The notes under the pieces: model-generated
What the model saw: the letters and a program-made list of their open reading frames with translations, nothing else
Told to the model about the DNA's origin: nothing
Databases searched by the model: none
Made by a program: the position numbers and the translations under genes
Part shown: in pieces, positions 25,094-34,200 of the stretch
How positions within the stretch are numbered: the stretch's first letter is position 1
Layout of the letters: every line of letters begins with the position of its first letter
Assembly (NCBI GenBank): GCA_035628645.1
Contig: DASPJL010000092.1
Location: 1-35,869, forward strand
Reading direction: 5' to 3'
Source: DASPJL01 sp035628645
GTDB lineage: Bacteria; Bacteroidota; Bacteroidia; Cytophagales; Cyclobacteriaceae
Length of the DNA stretch: 35,869 nucleotides

Positions 25094-25948
25094 ATGAAAA
25101 ATATTCTCTTTATTTTTTCTCTTTCCTTAAGCCTGATATCCTGTGATCCTGAACCATCTATAATTCCTGTAGATTATGAAAATAAACTGGTAATCGATGG
25201 TTGGATTGAACAAGGTGATTTTCCGACGGTTTTGTTAAGTTATAGTTCCTCCTATTTTAGCGATATTGATTCCGCTAAAATAAGAAGGCTGATAGAAACC
25301 AAAGCCAAAGTAACAGTAAGTGACGGCACAAAAAGTGAAATACTTACCTTGAAAAAAGACGACCGCTATTTTCCGCCATACATTTATCAGGGAACAACTT
25401 TAAAAGGAGAGGTAGGCGGAAAATATACCTTAAAGGTGGAAATAGATGGGGAAATATTTACAGCATCCACCACAATCCCTAAACTGGCCAAACTTAATGA
25501 ACTCTGGTTCGAGACCGCTCCAGATATGGATAGTTTAGGCTTTTTATACGGTAAGTTCAAGGATGATCCCTCAGAATCAAATTATTATAGATTATTTACT
25601 CAAAGGTTAAACAGGGATAAAAAGTATATTCCGGTTTATCTTTCTGCAGTTGGTGATCAATATTTTGACGGCAAGGATTTTACTTTTTCTATTTTAAGAG
25701 GGCCTGAAAATCTGGCCGAAGTGAGTGATGATTTATACTTCGAAAAAGGAGATACTGTTAGATTAAAGTTTTGTACGATCGACAGGCCACATTTTGATTT
25801 TTGGAGGACACTGGAAAGAGAGCTGTATGTATTGGGCAATCCTTTTTCTTCTTCTGGAAATGAAATAAAATCCAATATTGACAACAAGAAAGCTTTGGGT
25901 GTTTGGGGCGGATATGGTGTTACTTATTATGAAATGATTTTAAAGTAA
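25094..25948 (+). CDS. DUF4249 lipoprotein, partner of the TonB receptor
   Basis: A 284-residue predicted lipoprotein: signal peptide MKNILFIFSLSLSLISC with lipidated C17. Early sequence NKLVIDGWIEQGDFPTVLLSY is the DUF4249 pattern, followed by beta-rich segments (ATVTVSDG-like, GGKYTLKVEIDGE, STTIPKLAKL). The family occurs next to TonB receptors of the type encoded 3 bp upstream and is thought to be a surface or periplasmic binding partner; its ligand is unknown. Confidence 0.88.
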   Translation: MKNILFIFSLSLSLISCDPEPSIIPVDYENKLVIDGWIEQGDFPTVLLSYSSSYFSDIDSAKIRRLIETKAKVTVSDGTKSEILTLKKDDRYFPPYIYQGTTLKGEVGGKYTLKVEIDGEIFTASTTIPKLAKLNELWFETAPDMDSLGFLYGKFKDDPSESNYYRLFTQRLNRDKKYIPVYLSAVGDQYFDGKDFTFSILRGPENLAEVSDDLYFEKGDTVRLKFCTIDRPHFDFWRTLERELYVLGNPFSSSGNEIKSNIDNKKALGVWGGYGVTYYEMILK

Positions 25949-25976
25949 GACTATAAAATCGCTAAAAAAATGAAAT

Positions 25977-26011
25977 GAATTTTGAACAGGGAATATTGAA
26001 TGTAGAAGTGT
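25977..26011 (+). repeat. Heptad tract (type D), GA orientation
   Basis: Five units in register, GAATTTT, GAACAGG, GAATATT and two more, 29 bp after the DUF4249 gene. Confidence 0.7.
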
Positions 26012-26033
26012 GGTCAGTTAGAAGCCTTTCTTT

Positions 26034-26068
26034 TTAATTCAGAATTCCCTGTTCGATATTTGAAGTTC
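26034..26068 (-). repeat. Heptad tract (type D), TC orientation
   Basis: Five units in register; the minus strand contains GAACAGGGAAT, identical to 25984-25994, so the two tracts can fold on each other. Confidence 0.7.
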
Positions 26069-26145
26069 AAAAGGATTTGAGGGTTCACGCAAAGAGAAAG
26101 CAGGATGCTAGAATTGGAATAATGTCGGTTATAGCCTTCCTTCAT

Positions 26146-26186
26146 CATTCAAAATTCACGTTCGCAATATTCGAAATTCAAATCCA
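26146..26186 (-). repeat. Heptad tract (type D), TC orientation, second copy
   Basis: Units AAAATTC, ACGTTCG, an 8-bp CAATATTC and GAAATTC. It lies between the previous tract and the terminator at 26188. Confidence 0.6.
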
Positions 26187-26187
26187 T

Positions 26188-26218
26188 AAAAAAGGCTGCC
26201 TCTTTCGAAGCAGCCTTT
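26188..26218 (-). terminator. Intrinsic terminator of the unknown lipoprotein gene
   Basis: AAAGGCTGC pairs with GCAGCCTTT across a 10-nt loop; the minus strand continues with a run of six T, 22 bp after the stop of the gene ending at 26241. Confidence 0.85.
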
Positions 26219-26240
26219 ATATATTACATCTGGGTAAATT

Positions 26241-27539
26241 TTAGTCTAAATCTTCTTCAAGACCATCAGTAAAGTCTTCGAATTTGGTTTGGATATCCTC
26301 AAATCCTTCGTTGGTATAAGTTTCAAGATCTGCTTTGGTATCGTCTGCAAATATTAAACGTATTTCTGCATTGTTTTCAGTTACGTCCTCATAACTACAT
26401 ACCCATTCATTGTTTTGATCCCAATGACAGTCTTTTTCTACTTCATAGGTTCTGGTAGCTGCATAAAATTCCGTATCAGCAATCTTTTCATTAGAATCTG
26501 CATATGATGCTACAAGTTTGTAGTGTTCATTTAAAAGTGCAACCTCTTCTTCAGTTGAAAGAGATTCGTCATCGATAGAAGGATATAAGCCTTTAACATT
26601 TAATTCACCTGTGAACTTGATATTAAGGATTTGGAAATAAGCCTTTGAAGTTTCTACTACATCACCTGCATCTTCAGAAGCATCAATATTATTTGAATCA
26701 AAGTTTCCATTTGCTTGTCCACCGAATGCTAACAAAACTTTATCTCCTTTATTTAAAGAGTAGTCTGCTTTAATTTCAGTAGTCGAGTTAGAAGCAGAGG
26801 CGGATAATTTAAACGGACTTAATGTTAAAGAAGTAGTAACAGAAGTTGGCTCGCCATTAGAATTGTATTTGGCTGTAAAACTGTATTCCATTTCTTTATT
26901 TCCATCTATTACCAACTCAGCCATTACTGATTCAGGATAGTCTCCATAATAGTCGTCCATTAAAAGATTTGAATTACTTACACCTTTGTAATTCGAAATG
27001 GTAAAGGAGGCATTGTTAGTCGTTCCGGTACTTGTAGAAGGAAATTGAAAAACAATTTTATCGCCGGTTTCAGTATAAGTCCAGGCGGTATCTTGCCACG
27101 CATAAACCCCTATGCTTTGATTGTACATTCCTTGAATTGTAGAATCATCTTCAGTAACCCTCATTCCTGATAATACTTTCGTGGAAGATGTTTTGTCTTT
27201 CCCGAAAGAAGCCAAAAGCTGCATTAAGGCTATTCCTTTGTGGCTAAGTATTTTCCTTTGATTTTCCTCACTATCCATTAATAATTCTTCAATAAAATGA
27301 GAGAAAGAAATAGCACCCTTTACACTCGCGGTACTTTTTAGTTCTGTCATGGTACTCACCATTTCAATACCATTGTTTTCAAGCTCTTCCTTATTTTCAG
27401 CAACTGATTTTTCACTAAATTCTGTAGGAACCTCAGTTATTGGATCTTCCTTTTTGATGTCATCTTCTTTATTACACGAGGTAAGCACCAGGCCTCCAAC
27501 AAATACCAGCGGTATAAACTTTAAGTAAATCTTCTTCAT
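26241..27539 (-). CDS. Unknown acidic lipoprotein
   Basis: A 432-residue predicted lipoprotein: MKKIYLKFIPLVFVGGLVLTSC with lipidated C22, then a Glu/Asp-rich linker (~25-60). The body has a helical stretch (~75-115) and a long Ser/Thr-rich beta region (FPSTSTGTTNNASFTISNY, TSLTLSPFKLSASASNSTT). Near the C-terminus a Cys pair (DCHWDQNNEWVCSYED) could form a disulfide, and the last ~40 residues are strongly acidic. I do not recognise a family. It is monocistronic and ends at its own terminator. A TATTTTTG word on the minus strand (27567-27560) resembles a -7 element. Envelope location is likely; function unknown. Confidence 0.8.
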   Translation of the reverse strand: MKKIYLKFIPLVFVGGLVLTSCNKEDDIKKEDPITEVPTEFSEKSVAENKEELENNGIEMVSTMTELKSTASVKGAISFSHFIEELLMDSEENQRKILSHKGIALMQLLASFGKDKTSSTKVLSGMRVTEDDSTIQGMYNQSIGVYAWQDTAWTYTETGDKIVFQFPSTSTGTTNNASFTISNYKGVSNSNLLMDDYYGDYPESVMAELVIDGNKEMEYSFTAKYNSNGEPTSVTTSLTLSPFKLSASASNSTTEIKADYSLNKGDKVLLAFGGQANGNFDSNNIDASEDAGDVVETSKAYFQILNIKFTGELNVKGLYPSIDDESLSTEEEVALLNEHYKLVASYADSNEKIADTEFYAATRTYEVEKDCHWDQNNEWVCSYEDVTENNAEIRLIFADDTKADLETYTNEGFEDIQTKFEDFTDGLEEDLD

Positions 27540-27794
27540 AATAATTTGGTTTTAGGTTCCAAAAATAGTTTTTAGATCAATATAATCCTACTGGTTCTTA
27601 CTTTGATGCAAGAATACATGCGATTTTAAAGTAATTATGGAATTGTCTAAGTAATTACAATCTAAAATGGCAGCTTTTTATCGAAAGACACTTGTCTCCT
27701 TTATTTTAAAAGCAAGTAATATTTCTGAAGATATAATTTGGTTTGATAAATTGAAGCTTGGAAATAGTTGCTGTAATATTAAAATATACTTTGA

Positions 27795-28787
27795 ATGGAG
27801 AAAACAATCAATTGGGGAATAATTGGACTGGGAAAGATAGCCCGAAAGTTTGCCACAGGACTTAAGGTAGTAGAAGGTGCAAAATTGTATGCAGTGGCCT
27901 CACGGTCAATGGAAACAGCAGAACAGTTTGGAAGTGAATTTGAAGCACCTTTTAGATACGGATCTTATGAGGAGCTCATTCAAAATCCTGATATTGATGT
28001 TATTTACATTGCAACCCCTCATTCAAGCCATTATCGGCACACCATGCAATGTCTGGAAAACTTTAGACCGGTGCTTTGTGAAAAACCTTTTGCCATCAAT
28101 TTAAAACAAACAAAGGAAATGGTCGACCTGGCAAGGAAAAACAATGTATTCCTGATGGAAGCCATGTGGACTAAATTTCTTCCTTCTATCATCAAAGTAA
28201 GAGAAATAATAGCCAGCGGAGTGATAGGAGAAGTGAAAACCATTCAGGCGGATTTTGGATTTCAATCCGATTTTGATCCTGAATGGCGATTGTACAATCC
28301 GGCTTTGGGTGGAGGATCATTACTGGATATCGGGATTTACCCGCTTTTTCTTGCGACGACCATTTTGGGAAAACCAAAACAAATAAAAGCTTTGGCTAAT
28401 CTTTGCTCCACGCAGGTCGATGAAAACTGTGGAATGGTGCTTACTTATGAAAGCGGCGCTATGGCCGTTCTGCTATCTTCAATTGTTTCCTACACCCTTA
28501 TGGAAGCGAGTATTTCCGGCACAAAAGGACGCATTAAAATAAATCACCGCTGGCATTCTTTGACGGATGTAACGGTTTATTATTCTGAGGATAAGTTTGA
28601 AACATTTTCATTTAATTATAAAGGAAACGGCTACAACTATGAAGCTGACGAGGTAACTCAATGTTTGAGACAAGGCAAAAAAGAAAGCGACATTATGAGT
28701 TTGGAAGATAGTTTATTATTAATGGAAGTAATGGATCAGGTAAGGAAGGAAGCTGGGATCAGGTATAAGGAGGATGTGATAATTTGA
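27795..28787 (+). CDS. Gfo/Idh/MocA family NAD(P)-dependent oxidoreductase
   Basis: A 330-residue enzyme. Rossmann motif GIIGLGKIARKFATGL (8-23), YIATPHSSHY (~71-80) and the active-site E96-K97-P98 (CEKPF) are visible. The C-terminal beta-sheet domain contains GGGSLLDIGIYPL. Members oxidise or reduce sugars, inositols or dihydrodiols; WTKFLP near position 125 resembles the dihydrodiol-dehydrogenase-like subgroup. The last four codons and the TGA fall inside an octad repeat tract. Confidence 0.93.
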   Translation: MEKTINWGIIGLGKIARKFATGLKVVEGAKLYAVASRSMETAEQFGSEFEAPFRYGSYEELIQNPDIDVIYIATPHSSHYRHTMQCLENFRPVLCEKPFAINLKQTKEMVDLARKNNVFLMEAMWTKFLPSIIKVREIIASGVIGEVKTIQADFGFQSDFDPEWRLYNPALGGGSLLDIGIYPLFLATTILGKPKQIKALANLCSTQVDENCGMVLTYESGAMAVLLSSIVSYTLMEASISGTKGRIKINHRWHSLTDVTVYYSEDKFETFSFNYKGNGYNYEADEVTQCLRQGKKESDIMSLEDSLLLMEVMDQVRKEAGIRYKEDVII

Positions 28788-28809
28788 TTATATGATAATG
28801 TGTTAATAA
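28778..28809 (+). repeat. Octad tract, GA orientation, overlapping a stop codon
   Basis: Four period-8 units (GATAATTT, GATTATAT, GATAATGT, GTTAATAA). The oxidoreductase stop TGA (28785-28787) lies inside, so the tract supplies the end of the gene. Confidence 0.7.
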
Positions 28810-28994
28810 GTTTTCATAGTTCAATTTTATACCTATTTTTCTCAAAATATTAATAAAGTAACCTGTTTTTTATTTTTTAAACCTGTTTTAAAGAATTTGC
28901 AGCATTGACGGAAGATAAGTGAAGGAAATTGAGGAAATTATAAAGACATTTTCCTGATATTATAATTATAAAGGCAATAGATACTAAACCCATT

Positions 28995-29891
28995 ATGAAA
29001 TACAATCAACTTGGTAAATCTGACCTTCATGTAAGTGAAATTGGTTTTGGATGTATGTCGTTGGCAGGAGATGAAAGTGAATCTGTCAAACTCCTGCAAG
29101 AAGCTTTTAGCGAGGGAATTAATTATTTTGATACGGCAGATTTATACGATAAGGGGGAAAATGAAAAAATTGTAGGAAGGGCACTTAAGGGTATCAGGGA
29201 AAAAGTATACCTAGGTACCAAAGTTGGCAATCAACGGCGGAAAGACGGAAGTGGCTGGGATTGGAATCCGTCTAAAAAATATATTTTGACAGCCGTGGAA
29301 GGAAGTTTGAAAAGATTGCAAACGGATTACATAGATCTTTATCAATTGCACGGAGGAACTATAGATGATCCAATCGACGAAACGATAGAAGCTTTTGAAA
29401 TCCTGAAACAGCAAGGGAAAATCCGGTTTTACGGTATTTCTTCCATCCGTCCGGAAGTAATCAGGGAATATATTAAAAGGTCAGCCATTGTAAGTGTAAT
29501 GATGCAGTATGGTCTTTTGGACAGAAGGCCCGAAGAAAGCTGTTTAGATCTTCTCGAGAAAAATAAAATAGGTGTTTTTGCCCGGGGAGTATTGGCCAAA
29601 GGGTTACTTGTAAATAAAAACCCTGTGCCATTTCTAAGTTATTCTTTCGATGAAGTGCAAAATGCAGCTGATGCCATAAAAGCGGTAGCTGGTAATACAA
29701 GAAGTGCAACAGAAACGGCCATCAGGTATGTTTTTCATCAGCCTGCAGTTTCGGCTGCAATTATAGGAGTCAGAACAAGACAACAATTAAAGGAAGCATG
29801 CGCAATTGCCGGCTCCCGTCCTCTTTCAGATACTGAAATTCAAAAGCTAAAGCATTCTGTAAAGATTATTCAATACGAACAATTCAGATAA
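28995..29891 (+). CDS. Aldo/keto reductase
   Basis: A 298-residue NADPH-dependent (beta/alpha)8 reductase. The catalytic tetrad is complete: D46 and Y51 (YFDTADLYDKG), K76 (LGTKVG) and H119 (LYQLHGG). The C-terminal cofactor region AAIIGVRTRQQLKEA is also present. It is in the same direction as the Gfo/Idh/MocA gene, but 207 bp of AT-rich spacer separate them, so cotranscription is uncertain. The substrate is not predictable. Confidence 0.93.
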   Translation: MKYNQLGKSDLHVSEIGFGCMSLAGDESESVKLLQEAFSEGINYFDTADLYDKGENEKIVGRALKGIREKVYLGTKVGNQRRKDGSGWDWNPSKKYILTAVEGSLKRLQTDYIDLYQLHGGTIDDPIDETIEAFEILKQQGKIRFYGISSIRPEVIREYIKRSAIVSVMMQYGLLDRRPEESCLDLLEKNKIGVFARGVLAKGLLVNKNPVPFLSYSFDEVQNAADAIKAVAGNTRSATETAIRYVFHQPAVSAAIIGVRTRQQLKEACAIAGSRPLSDTEIQKLKHSVKIIQYEQFR

Positions 29892-30286
29892 CTAAACTAT
29901 CGTAAAGAATTGACTTTATAAAATAGGGAAGGAAATAAAAGACAAGGTTTTTTAACTCCTTAAACACACCGGAAGGAGCAGGATTCATCCCGCAGTTCTT
30001 CCTTTAAAAGCACTTAAAATCGCCAGATTTTAATATTTTTCTGCGAAAACCAGCAGCAGGTATTTTGCAACTTGACCAGAGTTAGCAAAATAGATTAATG
30101 AATCTTTCAAAAATCTTTTTATTACTTTACCTTTCTATAAATTTTGGGATTTTGTTGCAGGATTTAAAATGCAGTTATTGAATGGCCGTGCACAATTATT
30201 AAACGGCTTATTTAATAATTGGTAAAACATTCATTTAATGAATTAGGGAATGACGGAATTATATTTTGTTTGGAAAAGACTCAGTT
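29892..30286. other. Convergent spacer with a perfect 11-bp inverted repeat
   Basis: No coding region seen. CAATTATTAAA (30193-30203) and TTTAATAATTG (30211-30221) form a perfect palindrome around CGGCTTA, 66 bp after the regulator's stop on the minus strand. It lacks a T run, so terminator function is doubtful. The rest of the spacer shows nothing I recognise. Confidence 0.55.
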
Positions 30287-31033
30287 TTACTTTGTCGTCC
30301 CTGTTTCTTTGAGTTTCTTTAATACATCCTCTTTTCTCCTTCTTGAGATAGGAATCTCTGTATTGTCTTTCATAACCACGCTCCCCTCGTTTTTATACTT
30401 TACAACATAGTCCATATTGATAAGATGTGATCGATGTACCCTTATAAAGTTGTCATGTGTAATCAACAGGTCATCATAGTCTTTGAGGGTTTTTGAAGAT
30501 AGGAAATTTTTATTCTCCGTCAGGTAAAATTTGGTATAATTTAATTCGGCCTCGCATCGTATGATGGAGTCTATTTCAAGGAAAATGACTCCGTCATACG
30601 TGGTGATGGCCAGGTTTTTGTCTTTCCGGGAGAAAAAGTTTTCAAGCTGCTTGTTGTACGATTCACGGCTTTCATTTTTCTGGTTTTTAAACCGGAGGAT
30701 TGCTTCAGAAAGTTCTCTGGGGTTAATGGGTTTTAATAGATAATCAAGCGCGTTGTATCTGATGGCTCTGATGGCATATCGGTCATAGGCAGTTGTAAAT
30801 ATAATTTTGAAATTAATTTCAGGGATGCTAAGCAGGAGGTCAAAACCATTCATCAGCGGCATTTCTATATCCAGAAATACCAATTCAGGCTTAAAGTTGC
30901 CTATTTTCATAAGTCCTTCTTCAGGTCCTAGGGCTGTTTCCAGGATAAATTTCCCAGGAAATTCCTTTTCTATTGTTATTCGTAAAAGATTTAGTGCCCG
31001 GCTTTCGTCATCAATGATTAAGGCTTTAAACAT
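30287..31033 (-). CDS. LytTR-type response regulator
   Basis: A 248-residue regulator: receiver domain (~1-120) with acidic IIDDE, phosphoacceptor D55 (VFLDIEMPLMNGFDLL), TTAYD and LLKPIN (K), then a LytTR DNA-binding domain (~140-240) with ELNYTKFYL, RVHRSHLINMDYV and PISRRRKEDVL. It lies downstream of the propeller kinase on the same strand and is its likely cognate regulator, with a 227-bp repeat-filled spacer in between. Targets are unknown. Confidence 0.95.
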   Translation of the reverse strand: MFKALIIDDESRALNLLRITIEKEFPGKFILETALGPEEGLMKIGNFKPELVFLDIEMPLMNGFDLLLSIPEINFKIIFTTAYDRYAIRAIRYNALDYLLKPINPRELSEAILRFKNQKNESRESYNKQLENFFSRKDKNLAITTYDGVIFLEIDSIIRCEAELNYTKFYLTENKNFLSSKTLKDYDDLLITHDNFIRVHRSHLINMDYVVKYKNEGSVVMKDNTEIPISRRRKEDVLKKLKETGTTK

Positions 31034-31075
31034 GTTCTTTTTTAGGGTTAATACCAGCGAGTAGCTGAACTTGGG

Positions 31076-31167
31076 GAATGTTGAATTTTAAATTATGAAT
31101 GTTAATCTTCTAGTATTGAGTCGTGAGTATTAAGTATTAGACAAAAGACATAAGACAATAGTCATAA
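31076..31167 (+). repeat. Composite heptad tract, GA orientation
   Basis: Four D-type units at 31076-31103 (GAATGTT, GAATTTT ...), then eight consecutive units in unbroken register at 31112-31167 (AGTATTG through GACATAA to GTCATAA). It is the longest exact-register run in the window. Confidence 0.8.
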
Positions 31168-31207
31168 AATGTGGGCTGGTTTTCCAATTTAATGTTTAGA
31201 AAACCAA

Positions 31208-31259
31208 CTTCCCACTTCGATCTTCCAACTTCCAAATTAATTTAACATTTAACATTCCC
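31208..31259 (-). repeat. Composite heptad tract, TC orientation
   Basis: Seven heptads in one register: four A-type units (CTTCCCA, CTTCGAT, CTTCCAA twice), a transition unit, then TAACATT twice, ending 1 bp before the kinase stop. Bases 31238-31259 pair at 20 of 22 positions with 31074-31095. Confidence 0.8.
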
Positions 31260-31260
31260 T

Positions 31261-34200
31261 TCAATTATTTGCAAAATACTTTTCTGTTCTTATTTCAAAT
31301 TCATTTTGACCAGTTTCTTCATTCATTCCCAACGGAAGGTTAATGGTAACTGTAGTTCCCAACGCATTTCCATCTTCGTCTTTTTCATCATCTATCAAAA
31401 GTTCTACCTGATCAAATTGCATTTTCATTATTTTCATTCTTTCTTTTATAATTTTAATTCCCATGGATTGGTAGGAATTAATATTGCTTTTTTTAATTTT
31501 TCCTGCTGCTTCACGTCCTATTCCATTATCTGAAATTTTACAAGATAATAGGTCATCGTTTATTAAATTAAAAGTTATGAAAAGGTTTCGCTCTCCCTTT
31601 TTGTGCATTAGTCCATGCCAAAGAGCATTTTCTACAAAAGGTTGAATTAAAAATGAAGGTATAATAATTTCTTCAGGATCCAAGGTGGAGGGTGCACTTA
31701 TTTCGTAATGAAATTGCTTGTCAAACCGCATTGATTCCAGTTCAAGATAAAGCTCAAGCAAGGTCAGCTCCTGTTCCAGCGGGATAAAATTCTTTTCAGA
31801 GCTTTCCAATACTGTTCTTAGCAGTCTTGAAAACTGATGAAGGTAATGCATAGCTTCTTCCTGTTTGTTCACCATAATTAACTCCTGAATAGAGGTAAGG
31901 CAGTTAAAGATGAAATGTGGATTCATCTGCGCTATTAATGCTTTTATTTCCAGTTCGGCAATCAGCTTATTTATCCTTATTTTTTCCAGGAACCGAAGGC
32001 GGATAATATTGATAATTATCAATCCGATAGAAAGCAGAATTATTCCAATGAGCGATTTAAACCACCAGGTATCCCAGAAGGGAGGGGTTATATTAAGGGT
32101 TACTGATCTTCCCTCTTTATTCCAAATGTTATCATTATTGGCGGCTTTAACCTGGAAAATGTATGTTCCTGGGTCGAGATTGGTATAAGTAGCAGATCTT
32201 TTATTGTCTATATAATTCCAGCCATCTTCAAAACCTATCAGCCGATAGGCATACTTATTGTTTTCGGGCTGAATAAAATTAAGTGCAGCAAATTCGAAAG
32301 TAATGACCGACTGATCATAGGAAAGGGTAATTTCTTTTGTTTCATTAATTGTTGTCTTCAGAACGGCTCCTTTGGGATCGGGTACTATTTCTTTGTTGAA
32401 AATTTTAAAGCTCGTAAGAGCTATGGCAGGAGCGTGCAAATTGTTTTGAACCTTTTTGATTACGTCGGGCACAAATAAAGTAAAACCATTAATCCCTCCG
32501 AAGAGGAATTCTCCTTTTTTTGTTATAAAATAGGAATTGATATTGAATTGATTGTCCTGCAGGCCGTCTTTGGCATAATAATTTTTTATTTTATGCACTT
32601 TTAGGTCCAACCTTGCAAGGCCCTTTCCAGTGCTGATCCAAATATTCTCCCCATCTGGTATAATTCCCGAAATCATGTTGTCGGGTAATCCGTCAGATTC
32701 TTTAAAAGGCTTGAAAATATTTTTGGATATATCATATAAATTTAGCCCTCCATCAAAAGTTCCGATCCAGAGATTGCCATTTTTATCCTGATTAATGGTT
32801 CTTATCCAATGGTTACTTAAAGTATTTTGTTTTTGAAGATCGCTTTTGATTACTGTGAAATTGTTTGTCGTTTCATTAAAGACATTTAATCCCTCCTGTG
32901 TGCCTACCCATAGTTGTTTCTGATCATCTTCAAATAACGATCGGATCATGTTGTTGCTGAGATTTGAATTGTCTATGTTAATGGATTTAAACTTATCAGT
33001 TTTAGGATCATAGAGATTAAGCCCATTATTCGTTCCTACCCAGGTTTGCTGATTACTATCCTTAAGTAAAGCCCAGATTATATTGTCACTTAATCCCGAA
33101 TTGTCATTCATGCTATATCTTTTGAATGTCTTGGTTCTGGTATCAAAAGTGCATAATCCACCCAGATAAGTACCAATCCACAAAATGCCTTTCTCGTCCA
33201 GCAATAAAGACAAAACACGGTTGTCGCTTAAGCTGTTGGTATTATTTAACTGATGGCTATAATTGAAAAACTTGCCGGTAATCCTGTTGAAATAACTTAA
33301 ACCTCCTCCGTCAGTAGCAATCCAAAGGTTCCCTTTTTTATCTTCGGCAAAAGACATGACAGAATTGTTTCCGTTAAAAGTAGGCACTTTATAATGAAAA
33401 AATCCTTCGGTATTTTGATTGTAGAAGTTTACGCCACCGGCATAAGTACCTATCCAGATTCCACCTCTGCCATCTCCGTTTATTGATCGCACTACATTGT
33501 TGTTAAGGCTCCTCGAATTATAATGAGAAGGAACCACATGATAAAATTCATTGGTCGCAGGGTCAAAAATATCTATGCCATTTCCGTCGGTGCCTATCCA
33601 CAATTTTCCTTTTTCATCTTCCCACATCGTGGTAATGGCATTGTTGGCTATTCCTTTAATATTAGCCGGGTTGTGCGCGTAGACAAAGAAGGTTTCCGTG
33701 TCCTGTTGAAATTTATTTATTCCTCCGCCGTATGTGGCTACCCAAATGGTATTGTCCTTTGTGCATAGGATTTTCCTGACGTTGTCACTACTTAAAGAAC
33801 CTGATTTGCCTGCCTGATGAGTAAATTTTTTTAGAATTTTAGTATTGAAATTATAAGTGATCACGCCTCCATTGGAGGTGCCAATCCACAAGTTTCCTGA
33901 CTGATCTTCAGTAATACTTGGAATTGTATTGTAAACGATGTTGGTTTCGTTAAATATGGAAGAAAAGGGTCTGAAAAATTTCTTTTCCGATTCCTTAAAT
34001 AAATATAATCCCTTGTCGCTTCCTATCCATAAATTACCTTTGCTGTCCTGGTAGATTGCTCTTACCGGAATATCCTTAAAAAAATGACGATCAAATTTAT
34101 CAAGGGTTCTGTCGAAAAGATCAAGTCCTTTTTCTGAGCCGACCCAAAGGCGTTTTTTCTTGTCTTCAAATACTACATAAGTGATATTACTGCTTATGCT

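Noticed and set aside
31112..31167. CRISPR-like short repeats
   Set aside because: Units are contiguous heptads with no spacers, the sequence is degenerate, and no cas gene is present.
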